From contig WLLZ01000126.1 of NCBI GenBank assembly GCA_009700485.1, positions 1 through 5,175 on the forward strand: 5,175 bases of DNA. The letters are read 5' to 3'. The DNA is from Actinomycetota bacterium (lineage in GTDB: Bacteria > Actinomycetota > Actinomycetes > S36-B12). Both the position numbers and the translations under genes were made by a program. Below, piece after piece: positions 1-4,741 of the stretch. The number at the start of each line of letters is the position of its first letter. Within the stretch, counting starts at the first letter, position 1. The notes beneath the pieces were generated by a model. It saw only the letters and a program-made list of their open reading frames with translations, ran no database searches and was not told the origin of the DNA.

Positions 1-810
1 AACGAATCTACCTACCGAAACGGTACCTCATTCCCGGCCAACTACTGGGTGTCACTGCAACTGTTCCCGGCTTTGGCAGCCCCAGCGGCGGCCCGCAAGA
101 TCACCGTGATCGAGAAGTATTTAGATGACAAGGTGCTAGTGCTACCCGATGACACCGAGCTCACCCGTTGGGATTGGGCAGGGCAGTTCAAGATGCTTCT
201 GACGGGTCAGAGTCAGTACCCGACCGCGGTGGCATTCGTCAACAACCTCTATGCGGGTATCACCGCGACTTCTCCGGCCGAGCGCGCGAAGGGACTCGAG
301 GTAGTCGCAGCCATTTCTGAGGCACTGCGCACGACAATTGAAGCGCAAATGTTAGAGCTGGCGGCTGTTCTCGTATTCGTCAATTGCTCCGACATGCACG
401 ATCGTCCAACACCATCGCAGCTCGCTGCCGCCTCGGAATCTGTCGAGCGAAACTACGGTTCCACTCAGCCCATTTTCATGGGTAACTCATCCGCGTGCTT
501 CGGGCTCAACCCTGATGACTTATCGCCGGCTATCCCCAGTGGCTCCAGCATGATCGCGTTGAAGACACCTCCGGTCTTCGTGCTGTCCACCGGTGATGCG
601 GCGACACCGTGGGTGTGGGGGCGCAGCCTCGCGAACACTTTCGCCGGGTCACGCACGATCACCTACAACAGCACCCAGCATGTCGCGTACATGCTCACCC
701 CATCTACCTGCGTTAACGCACCGGTGACAGAGTACCTGCTGACACTGAAGCCTCCCTCCAAAAACCGCCTGTGTACTTATGCACCTGGTGGGGCTGTCCC
801 GCTGCGTTAG
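1..810 (+). CDS. TAP-like secreted alpha/beta hydrolase, C-terminal part (5' truncated by window)
   Basis: The frame is open from base 1 to the TAG at 808-810, giving 269 visible codons. The GTG at 49 is internal and should not be taken as the start. The fragment resembles the C-terminal half of tripeptidyl-aminopeptidase-like hydrolases (peptidase family S33 type with a TAP-like C-terminal domain), which are usually exported and release short peptides from protein N-termini. The family signature is a beta-strand ending PPVFVLSTGDAATPW, with the presumed catalytic Asp at fragment residue 199, then STQHVAY with the presumed catalytic His at 227. The nucleophile Ser would lie upstream of the window. 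Cys129 (in NCSD), Cys166, Cys237 and Cys258 fall where this family commonly has paired cysteines, consistent with an extracellular protein. The more common DPxTP around the Asp is DAATP here. The substrate is not determinable. The gene converges on the permease gene with a 4-nt overlap of ends. Confidence 0.85.
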   Translation, partial: NESTYRNGTSFPANYWVSLQLFPALAAPAAARKITVIEKYLDDKVLVLPDDTELTRWDWAGQFKMLLTGQSQYPTAVAFVNNLYAGITATSPAERAKGLEVVAAISEALRTTIEAQMLELAAVLVFVNCSDMHDRPTPSQLAAASESVERNYGSTQPIFMGNSSACFGLNPDDLSPAIPSGSSMIALKTPPVFVLSTGDAATPWVWGRSLANTFAGSRTITYNSTQHVAYMLTPSTCVNAPVTEYLLTLKPPSKNRLCTYAPGGAVPLR

Positions 811-1733
811 CGACCTGGTCGCAGTTGTGGTGACCTTGCGCGGGGCTTAACTAGGCCCTGGGCTATCGCGGCACCGAGCACGATTAGAAGCCCACCTACC
901 GGCTGATTCCAAGAGATCGGTTCTGCTAGGAAAAGTGCGCCGGCAATGATCGCAACAAGTGGTGTCAAATAGGTGACCGTGCTTGCTGTCGTGGCGTCCG
1001 ACTTATTGATCACCCGAAAATTTAATACGTATGCGACACCGCTGCCTAAACACCCAAGGGCCAGCATCCCGAACACGGTGGGTGCACCGATGCTACTCAC
1101 CGTGAATCCGGTAACTACCGCTATTGGTGTGATCTGGATGGTAGCCATGATGAGTAAACCGGTTGCTAAGGCAAGTGGTGACAAGGTGCTGGCATTTGGC
1201 CCACCGGTTAAGTGGCGGCGCATGTAGGGGTATGAGAATCCGTAGCAAGTAATAGCAATTACGCAGGCTGCGATGCCGATCCAGGTACCCGAACCGAGCC
1301 CCTGCCAAATCCCGACGACTACGAGCACGCCGATGAAACCGATACCAAGGCCAACCATGCGCCTAGGTGTCGGTCGCTCTTCAGAGAAGACGAGCAGGGT
1401 TGCTATCAAAGTTAATAACGGAGTAGCGCCGTTAATAATCCCGGCGAGTGCCGAGGAGATGTGGGTTTCACCGAACGCAAAAGCCAACCAAGGCACCGTC
1501 GCGACCAACAGCGCCGTCAAGAACAGTGGCTTCCAGACCGACCGGGGCGCCAGTTTCGTTTTAGTGGCAGCGCTAAAAATTAGCAAGGTCAGCAAGCCGA
1601 GCACAATGCGGCCGAACGCCACCCCGGCTGGGGTTAACGATTCGAGGCCGAGTTTCATAAAGTAAAACGAGCAACCCCAGATGGCGGCGAGTGCGAGATA
1701 AGCAGGTAGCCAAGCGCGGGGGTTGTTGGGCAT
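807..1733 (-). CDS. EamA/DMT-family transporter (10-TM permease)
   Basis: A 308-residue inner-membrane protein, the usual length for a ten-helix EamA (drug/metabolite transporter superfamily) permease. It has the family's two repeated halves. The first (about residues 10-140) opens with AIWGCSF (17-23), then Arg42 in helix 2, and has GATPLL (102-107) followed by an SEE motif. The second (about 150-292) has the matching TYLTPL (254-259) and FLAEPI (268-273). The C-terminal tail after residue 295 is short and basic, as expected for a cytoplasmic end. EamA proteins export amino acids, metabolites or small toxic compounds; the substrate cannot be read from sequence. The ATG at 1731-1733 has only a weak GGTAAG about 11 nt upstream. 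The gene starts 27 nt after the stop of the sugar-porter gene on the same strand, so co-transcription and perhaps translation dependent on the upstream gene are likely. Confidence 0.9.
   Translation of the reverse strand: MPNNPRAWLPAYLALAAIWGCSFYFMKLGLESLTPAGVAFGRIVLGLLTLLIFSAATKTKLAPRSVWKPLFLTALLVATVPWLAFAFGETHISSALAGIINGATPLLTLIATLLVFSEERPTPRRMVGLGIGFIGVLVVVGIWQGLGSGTWIGIAACVIAITCYGFSYPYMRRHLTGGPNASTLSPLALATGLLIMATIQITPIAVVTGFTVSSIGAPTVFGMLALGCLGSGVAYVLNFRVINKSDATTASTVTYLTPLVAIIAGALFLAEPISWNQPVGGLLIVLGAAIAQGLVKPRARSPQLRPGR
810..822. other. Short perfect hairpin at the convergent gene ends
   Basis: GCGAC-CTG-GTCGC is a 5-bp perfect stem with a 3-nt loop. It begins at the last base of the hydrolase stop codon and lies inside the 3' end of the permease gene. 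No T-tract follows on either strand, so it is not a classical intrinsic terminator. It could help terminate or protect the 3' end of the hydrolase mRNA, or be chance. Confidence 0.3.
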
Positions 1734-1760
1734 CAGACTTGAAACTTACCAATCACGCTT
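1734..1760 (-). other. 27-nt intergenic gap within the putative transporter operon
   Basis: The gap separates the sugar-porter TGA from the permease ATG. It contains no hairpin or T-tract, so nothing suggests termination between the genes. The only ribosome-binding-like sequence is GGTAAG about 11 nt before the ATG, which is weak and slightly far. Confidence 0.5.
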
Positions 1761-3170
1761 TCAAAGCGGCCTTTCGAGGCTTGCCATGTCCTCGAGTTCA
1801 ACTCCCTTAGTTTCGCGAACATGCCTGATGACAAACGGAATTGAAAGGAGGGCAAAGATAGTGAAGATGCTGTAAGCCAAGCCTAGGCTGATCTCGGCAA
1901 GTGGTGGGAACGCGGTCGACACCAAGAAGTTCGCGACCCACTGTGCTGCAGCGGCTACCGCAAGTGCCGCGGCACGAATGCGATTGGGGAACATCTCACC
2001 TAGAAGTACCCATATGACCGGACCCCAGGTAGCCGCGAAGAAGGCCACGTAGATATTGAACGCCAGCATCGCAACGATGCCCGATCCTGAATCGAGTACC
2101 GGCTGGCCGTCACCGCTAATTGGCGCGGTGCCGAAAACATAGGTGAGCGTGCCGAGCATCGCCACCATGCCGAATGACCCGACTAGGAGTAACGGCTTCC
2201 GGCCAACTCGGTCTACCAACATGATCGCAACTACGGTGAAAGCTACGTTCACTCCGGTGGTGATTAGTGAAGTCTGGAAAGCTTGGTCTTCGCTAAAGCC
2301 AACAGCTTCCCAGATGGTGTTTGAGTAGTAGAACACGGCGTTGATGCCAACGAACTGCTGCAACGAGCTCAAGATTATGCCGATCCAGACCAATGGCAGC
2401 AGGCCAAAGCGCTTGCCGCGAAGATCTGACATCCGCGGCTTGTGCTCACCTTGCATCGACACTCGGATGTCTTCTACGCGAGACGAAACGTCATCGGTAT
2501 AAATCTGTGAAAGTACCGCCGCGGCTTCGTCGAACTTGCCGACCTCCACGAGATACCGAGGTGATTCAGGTAGCCGCCAGGCAAAGAACCCATAGACGAG
2601 AGCGGGGATCACCATCGTTAAGAACATCCAGCGCCAAGCCGGGATGCCAAAGAGCCAATCATTTAGCGAGTCGCCGCCCGCAGCGTGCAAAATCAAATAG
2701 TTAGTCAGGCCCGTTGCAAAAATGCCGATGACAATCGCGAACTGCTGGAGTGAACCCATCCGCCCACGCAGTTGAGCAGGGGCGATCTCCGCGATATACA
2801 TCGGGGCCATGACACTGGCCACACCGATGCCAGCCCCGCCAATTAAGCGCCAAAGGCATAGATCGTAAATCCCAAGCGGGAAAGCCTGGCCAAAGGCCGA
2901 CAGCATGAACAAGGTCGCGGCCACCAGCATCACCTTGCGGCGGCCAAAGCGCTCGGCCAAATATCCGGCGAACCAGGCGCCTATCGCCGAGCCGATCAAG
3001 GCGATCGACACCACGGCCCCGAGGGCAAATGGGGTAAGGCCAAAAGTCGCCTTAATCGCCGACGAAGCCCCATTGATAACGGCCGAGTCGAAGCCGAATA
3101 GGAATCCACCGAGGGCGGCGGTTGATGCTAGGGCTACGACGCGCCCGGTTCGGTAGTTAGTGGCTGCCAT
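1761..3170 (-). CDS. MFS sugar porter, XylE/GlcP-like H+:sugar symporter
   Basis: A 469-residue, 12-TM sugar porter of the major facilitator superfamily, predicted to bring a hexose or pentose across the inner membrane with a proton. Family motifs are in order: FGFDSAVING (25-34), RFGRRK (73-78), PMYIAEIAPAQLRG (121-134), PESPRYL (199-205), QQFVGIN (269-275), DRVGRK (318-323), GEMFPNRIR (389-397) and an ETKG tail. From memory of E. coli XylE, the sugar contacts Phe24, Gln168, Gln288, Gln289, Asn294, Tyr298, Asn325, Trp392, Gln415 and Trp416 match Phe25, Gln141, Gln269, Gln270, Asn275, Tyr279, Asn306, Trp385, Gln408 and Trp409 here. The proton-coupling Asp27 matches Asp28. The site therefore fits D-xylose/D-glucose, but substrate is inferred; myo-inositol or other sugars are possible. 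A stop codon (TAG) lies four codons upstream in frame, so ATG at 3170 is the first possible start. No Shine-Dalgarno precedes it. It is likely the first gene of an operon with the EamA permease. Confidence 0.94.
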   Translation of the reverse strand: MAATNYRTGRVVALASTAALGGFLFGFDSAVINGASSAIKATFGLTPFALGAVVSIALIGSAIGAWFAGYLAERFGRRKVMLVAATLFMLSAFGQAFPLGIYDLCLWRLIGGAGIGVASVMAPMYIAEIAPAQLRGRMGSLQQFAIVIGIFATGLTNYLILHAAGGDSLNDWLFGIPAWRWMFLTMVIPALVYGFFAWRLPESPRYLVEVGKFDEAAAVLSQIYTDDVSSRVEDIRVSMQGEHKPRMSDLRGKRFGLLPLVWIGIILSSLQQFVGINAVFYYSNTIWEAVGFSEDQAFQTSLITTGVNVAFTVVAIMLVDRVGRKPLLLVGSFGMVAMLGTLTYVFGTAPISGDGQPVLDSGSGIVAMLAFNIYVAFFAATWGPVIWVLLGEMFPNRIRAAALAVAAAAQWVANFLVSTAFPPLAEISLGLAYSIFTIFALLSIPFVIRHVRETKGVELEDMASLERPL

Positions 3171-3176
3171 GGCCTG

Positions 3177-3182
3177 ATGCTA
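3177..3182 (-). promoter_or_regulatory. Possible leaderless -10 element of the sugar-porter gene
   Basis: On the minus strand TAGCAT (TANNNT type) is followed by exactly 6 nt and then the ATG at 3170. That spacing would place the transcription start on the A of the start codon. Leaderless mRNAs are common in actinobacteria, and the lack of any Shine-Dalgarno before this ATG supports the reading. No recognisable -35 is present, and the element is short enough to occur by chance. The TAG within it is also the in-frame stop upstream of the start. Confidence 0.35.
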
Positions 3183-3195
3183 GGGGGCTATGAGC

Positions 3196-3206
3196 GCCCA
3201 ATGGGC
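3196..3206. repeat. Odd-centred palindrome GCCCA-A-TGGGC
   Basis: Perfect 5-bp arms flank a single central base. If the sugar-porter transcript starts at its ATG, this site is centred about 31 nt upstream, over the -35 position, where a repressor or activator could bind. The arms are short, so chance is a real alternative. Confidence 0.3.
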
Positions 3207-3246
3207 ACCAACCTGACTAATTCCTTGAACTCCGGCGCGCCTTTGC

Positions 3247-3262
3247 TGTCTAGTACTGGACA
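3247..3262. promoter_or_regulatory. 16-bp near-perfect palindrome, candidate operator
   Basis: TGTCTAGTACTGGACA pairs with its own reverse complement at 7 of 8 positions (only T3251 against G3258 breaks the symmetry). Its right half, TGGACA, doubles as the -35 hexamer of the rightward promoter, so a protein bound here would block RNA polymerase. Length, symmetry and an alternating GT/AC core resemble operators of dimeric GntR- or similar HTH-type regulators, but the regulator is unknown. It also sits in the region shared with the divergent sugar-porter gene. Confidence 0.55.
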
Positions 3263-3286
3263 AATATTCCTGTCTATGCCTATACT
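3257..3286 (+). promoter_or_regulatory. Sigma-70-type promoter for the small-gene operon
   Basis: TGGACA at 3257-3262 serves as -35 and TATACT at 3281-3286 as -10, with an 18-nt spacer. Both hexamers are close to the housekeeping sigma consensus. Initiation would be expected near 3293, leaving a leader of about 35 nt before the ATG at 3328. The -35 lies in the palindromic operator, and the -10 overlaps the left arm of the 3283-3324 inverted repeat. Confidence 0.6.
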
Positions 3287-3324
3287 CCTTTCAAGAGCAA
3301 CCCGATCACCTGACGAAAGGAGTA
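3283..3324 (+). promoter_or_regulatory. Perfect 10-bp inverted repeat containing the Shine-Dalgarno
   Basis: TACTCCTTTC (3283-3292) and GAAAGGAGTA (3315-3324) are exact reverse complements separated by 22 nt. The right arm holds the whole Shine-Dalgarno AAAGGAG (3316-3322), which lies 5 nt before the ATG at 3328. In any RNA that includes the left arm, the stem would hide the ribosome-binding site. The left arm overlaps the -10 hexamer, so a transcript begun at the proximal promoter would lack it. As DNA, the arm centres are 32 bp apart, about three helical turns, so a looped operator is the alternative. Confidence 0.6.
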
Positions 3325-3327
3325 GCC

Positions 3328-3570
3328 ATGAACTTCCCGTTCTTTCACCGTGGCACCCAGTCTCGGCAGCAGCCCGGAACCACCTCTTTGATGACGCTTT
3401 GGCCCACCAGCGCCCATGTCATCGAATCTGATTACGCAAAGGGACTTTGCCGGTTCACCCTTGATTGCTCCTGCGGGGTGCACTTCGACACTCCATATAT
3501 TGACGAGGCGTTGGAGTGGCGGGAGTTGCATGAGGGGCTCGCCCCTTTGGCCGACCAGTTGCCGGCCTAG
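3328..3570 (+). CDS. 80-residue uncharacterised protein with a CxC motif
   Basis: I do not recognise the family. The start ATG has a near-ideal Shine-Dalgarno (AAAGGAG, 5-nt spacer) and a good promoter upstream, so the gene is probably real despite its size. The first 20 or so residues are polar and proline/glutamine-rich, with no signal peptide or membrane segment. Residues 40-80 look folded: Cys41, then DCSCG (46-50), His52, and a helix-like DEALEWRELHEGL (59-71) carrying His68. Cys47, Cys49, His52 and His68 could form a metal or redox site, but this is inference; a normal zinc ribbon would need a second CxxC, which is absent. The C-terminal half recalls small actinobacterial proteins with a CxCG turn followed by an E/A-rich helix. 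It is followed in the same frame, after TAG and one codon, by the HTH gene. Confidence 0.75.
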   Translation: MNFPFFHRGTQSRQQPGTTSLMTLWPTSAHVIESDYAKGLCRFTLDCSCGVHFDTPYIDEALEWRELHEGLAPLADQLPA

Positions 3571-3573
3571 GTC

Positions 3574-3795
3574 GTGGCGAAGGTCGTAATCACCACCAAA
3601 GCTGAAGCAAGTAAAGCTCTAGAGAAAGCCACCAAAGATTGGCGTGCCGCCAAGAAGCGAGAGCGCGCAGCCCGTGACCTACTCGCAACAGTGGTGGCTG
3701 AATCCGTCCACGGTGGGTTTCTGAATGAAAACAAGGTCGCCAAGATCACCGCCATCCCGCGGATGACAATCCGTAAGATGCTCGGTAAGAGTTAG
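3574..3795 (+). CDS. 73-residue basic helix-turn-helix protein, putative DNA-binding
   Basis: A small, strongly basic protein, with about 17 Lys/Arg against 7 Asp/Glu. Residues 10-45 form one long charged helix, possibly a coiled coil for dimerisation. Residues 50-72 read as a helix-turn-helix: NENKVAKI as the first helix, TAIP as the turn and RMTIRKML as the recognition helix, ending LGKS. The pattern resembles small actinobacterial HTH proteins and the DNA-binding part of sigma-factor-like or resolvase-like domains, but no known regulator is identified. The GTG start is chosen because it lies 3 nt after the TAG of the upstream gene and no other start keeps the N-terminal helix. It has no Shine-Dalgarno of its own, so translation probably depends on ribosomes finishing the upstream gene. 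It may bind the palindromes upstream of the operon. Confidence 0.75.
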   Translation: MAKVVITTKAEASKALEKATKDWRAAKKRERAARDLLATVVAESVHGGFLNENKVAKITAIPRMTIRKMLGKS

Positions 3796-3831
3796 GCGCT
3801 AAACGCTTAAGTCATTAATCTTGGAGGATCT
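3796..3831 (+). other. Gap between HTH gene and secreted-protein gene, with strong ribosome-binding site
   Basis: The 36-nt gap holds TTGGAGGAT, with GGAGG at 3823-3827, 4 nt before the GTG at 3832. This fixes the start of the next gene. A 3-bp stem around 3796-3806 is too weak to be a terminator, so the three genes are probably one transcript. Confidence 0.6.
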
Positions 3832-4683
3832 GTGTTCGGTAAGTCAGTGCTCGCCCTCGTCACGTGCCTGCTATTAACGCCGATGGCAACTTCTGTTGCC
3901 GCGACCAATAACTCTGACTTGAGCCGGGGCACCGCGAAAATCCTCAGCGCCTCATGGGGCTTAAACGGTGGTAACTCTTGCCCAAGTGGTGGCAGCGGTT
4001 TCGATAATGTGCCGGTCACCTTCAACTGGTTTATTGATCCAGCGTCGGTAGCACCAACCGACTTCCTAATAACCAGAGACGACGGCACCACCGCCAACCC
4101 GGCTTGCGCTCTGCTCTTCCCACCGGATGAAAAAAATGAACGGCAAACTATCGACCTAGTTGGTGACTTCGGTGACCCAGCCGGGGTGCGGCCAATCACC
4201 TTGACTATCACAGGTTCGCTAAAGGGTCGGGCAATGACAAGTACTCACTGGCAGAAAATCCCTGTCGGCCTTACCCGTGCGATAGACCAAATCGAGGGCG
4301 GTCCATATATCGCAGACGCTTGGATGCTTACCTCGAAAATGTTGCAGGGTGATAAAAACCGTTGCACCGTGGGGAAGAATTTTGTCCGCGTCGCTTGGTC
4401 AAACGGCATGACGGCTTATCCAAATGGTGACGAAGTCGGTGCCGCGGTCGTCGATTCTTATAGTGCGGTTTTCACCCTGCCAGATGGCAAGTCCATCGTC
4501 GTCAAGCCGCTGGCCGTGGGTGATCTCGCTGATCACTCGAAAACGTCGATGGATGACAACATGCACGACCTGTGCCTACCGGCCCTTCCAAAGGGAGCAC
4601 AACTGAGTGAGGTTCGCATTGGTGCCTCCCTGCTGCGCGACCCAAATGGTGACCCAAACGCGGCGCAACAGTTCAAGTTGTAA
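3832..4683 (+). CDS. Exported 283-residue protein of an uncharacterised conserved family
   Basis: The GTG start is set by GGAGG 4 nt upstream. Residues 1-24 are a signal peptide: Lys4, a hydrophobic core of about residues 6-22, and a VAA cleavage site before Thr25. The mature protein has no other membrane segment and exactly four cysteines (50, 92, 178, 248), suited to two disulfides outside the cytoplasm. Residues 55-135 look like a beta-rich, Ig-like fold, with FIDPASVAPTDF, then PACALLFPPDEKNER (90-104) and LVGDFG (109-114). The end has DDNMHDLCLP (241-250) and DPNGDPN (270-276). I recall similar motif pairs (CATL-PADE-NE-RT followed by a late DLCL and DPxGDxN) in uncharacterised secreted proteins of several phyla, but no function is known to me. 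The acidic DPNGDPN stretch could bind calcium; that is speculative. It is probably the third gene of the small operon. Confidence 0.85.
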   Translation: MFGKSVLALVTCLLLTPMATSVAATNNSDLSRGTAKILSASWGLNGGNSCPSGGSGFDNVPVTFNWFIDPASVAPTDFLITRDDGTTANPACALLFPPDEKNERQTIDLVGDFGDPAGVRPITLTITGSLKGRAMTSTHWQKIPVGLTRAIDQIEGGPYIADAWMLTSKMLQGDKNRCTVGKNFVRVAWSNGMTAYPNGDEVGAAVVDSYSAVFTLPDGKSIVVKPLAVGDLADHSKTSMDDNMHDLCLPALPKGAQLSEVRIGASLLRDPNGDPNAAQQFKL

Positions 4684-4741
4684 TTCTGGAGACTTTTTTA
4701 AAACCCAAGTAATTAGTTCGAAAGTGGTCTAGATTACTGCG
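4684..4741 (+). other. Intergenic region with T-tract but no clear terminator
   Basis: A run of six T (4694-4699) follows the secreted-protein gene, but the only upstream stem (CAAC...GTTG near 4670-4684) is 4 bp and about a dozen bases too far away. The right end of the region carries the leaderless -10 of the next gene. Otherwise nothing is seen. Confidence 0.4.
4730..4735 (+). promoter_or_regulatory. Possible leaderless -10 element TAGATT
   Basis: TAGATT (TANNNT) is followed by exactly 6 nt and then the ATG at 4742, so transcription would begin at the start codon. No Shine-Dalgarno lies in the usual window before this ATG. No clear -35 is present. The arrangement repeats that of the sugar-porter gene. 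Confidence 0.5.

Noticed and set aside
49..51. GTG as start of the first gene
   Set aside because: The frame is open to base 1 and the residues upstream read as continuous protein, so the gene enters from outside the window.
843..858. Hairpin GGGCTT-aact-AGGCCC resembling a terminator stem
   Set aside because: It lies inside the permease coding region, includes a G-U pair and has no T-tract after it on either strand.
3177..3431. 84-residue + strand reading frame starting in the divergent region
   Set aside because: It overlaps the promoter, operator and the SD-led 80-residue gene in another frame, and has no ribosome-binding site or recognisable protein character.
3280..3531. Minus-strand frame opposite the 80-residue gene
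   Set aside because: It lacks a Shine-Dalgarno and family resemblance; the plus-strand gene has far better start signals.
3832..3867. Lipoprotein signal at Cys12 of the secreted protein
   Set aside because: The hydrophobic core before Cys12 is too short, the residue at -1 is Thr, and a normal VAA cleavage site follows at 22-24.
3807..4211. 134-residue minus-strand frame opposite the secreted-protein gene
   Set aside because: It is a shadow of the plus-strand gene, which has a signal peptide, strong ribosome-binding site and family motifs.
4637..4662. Direct repeat of GACCCAAA within the secreted-protein gene
   Set aside because: It encodes the repeated DPN of DPNGDPN and needs no explanation beyond the protein motif.
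4670..4699. Intrinsic terminator after the secreted-protein gene
   Set aside because: The T-run is present but the only stem is 4 bp and too far upstream of it.
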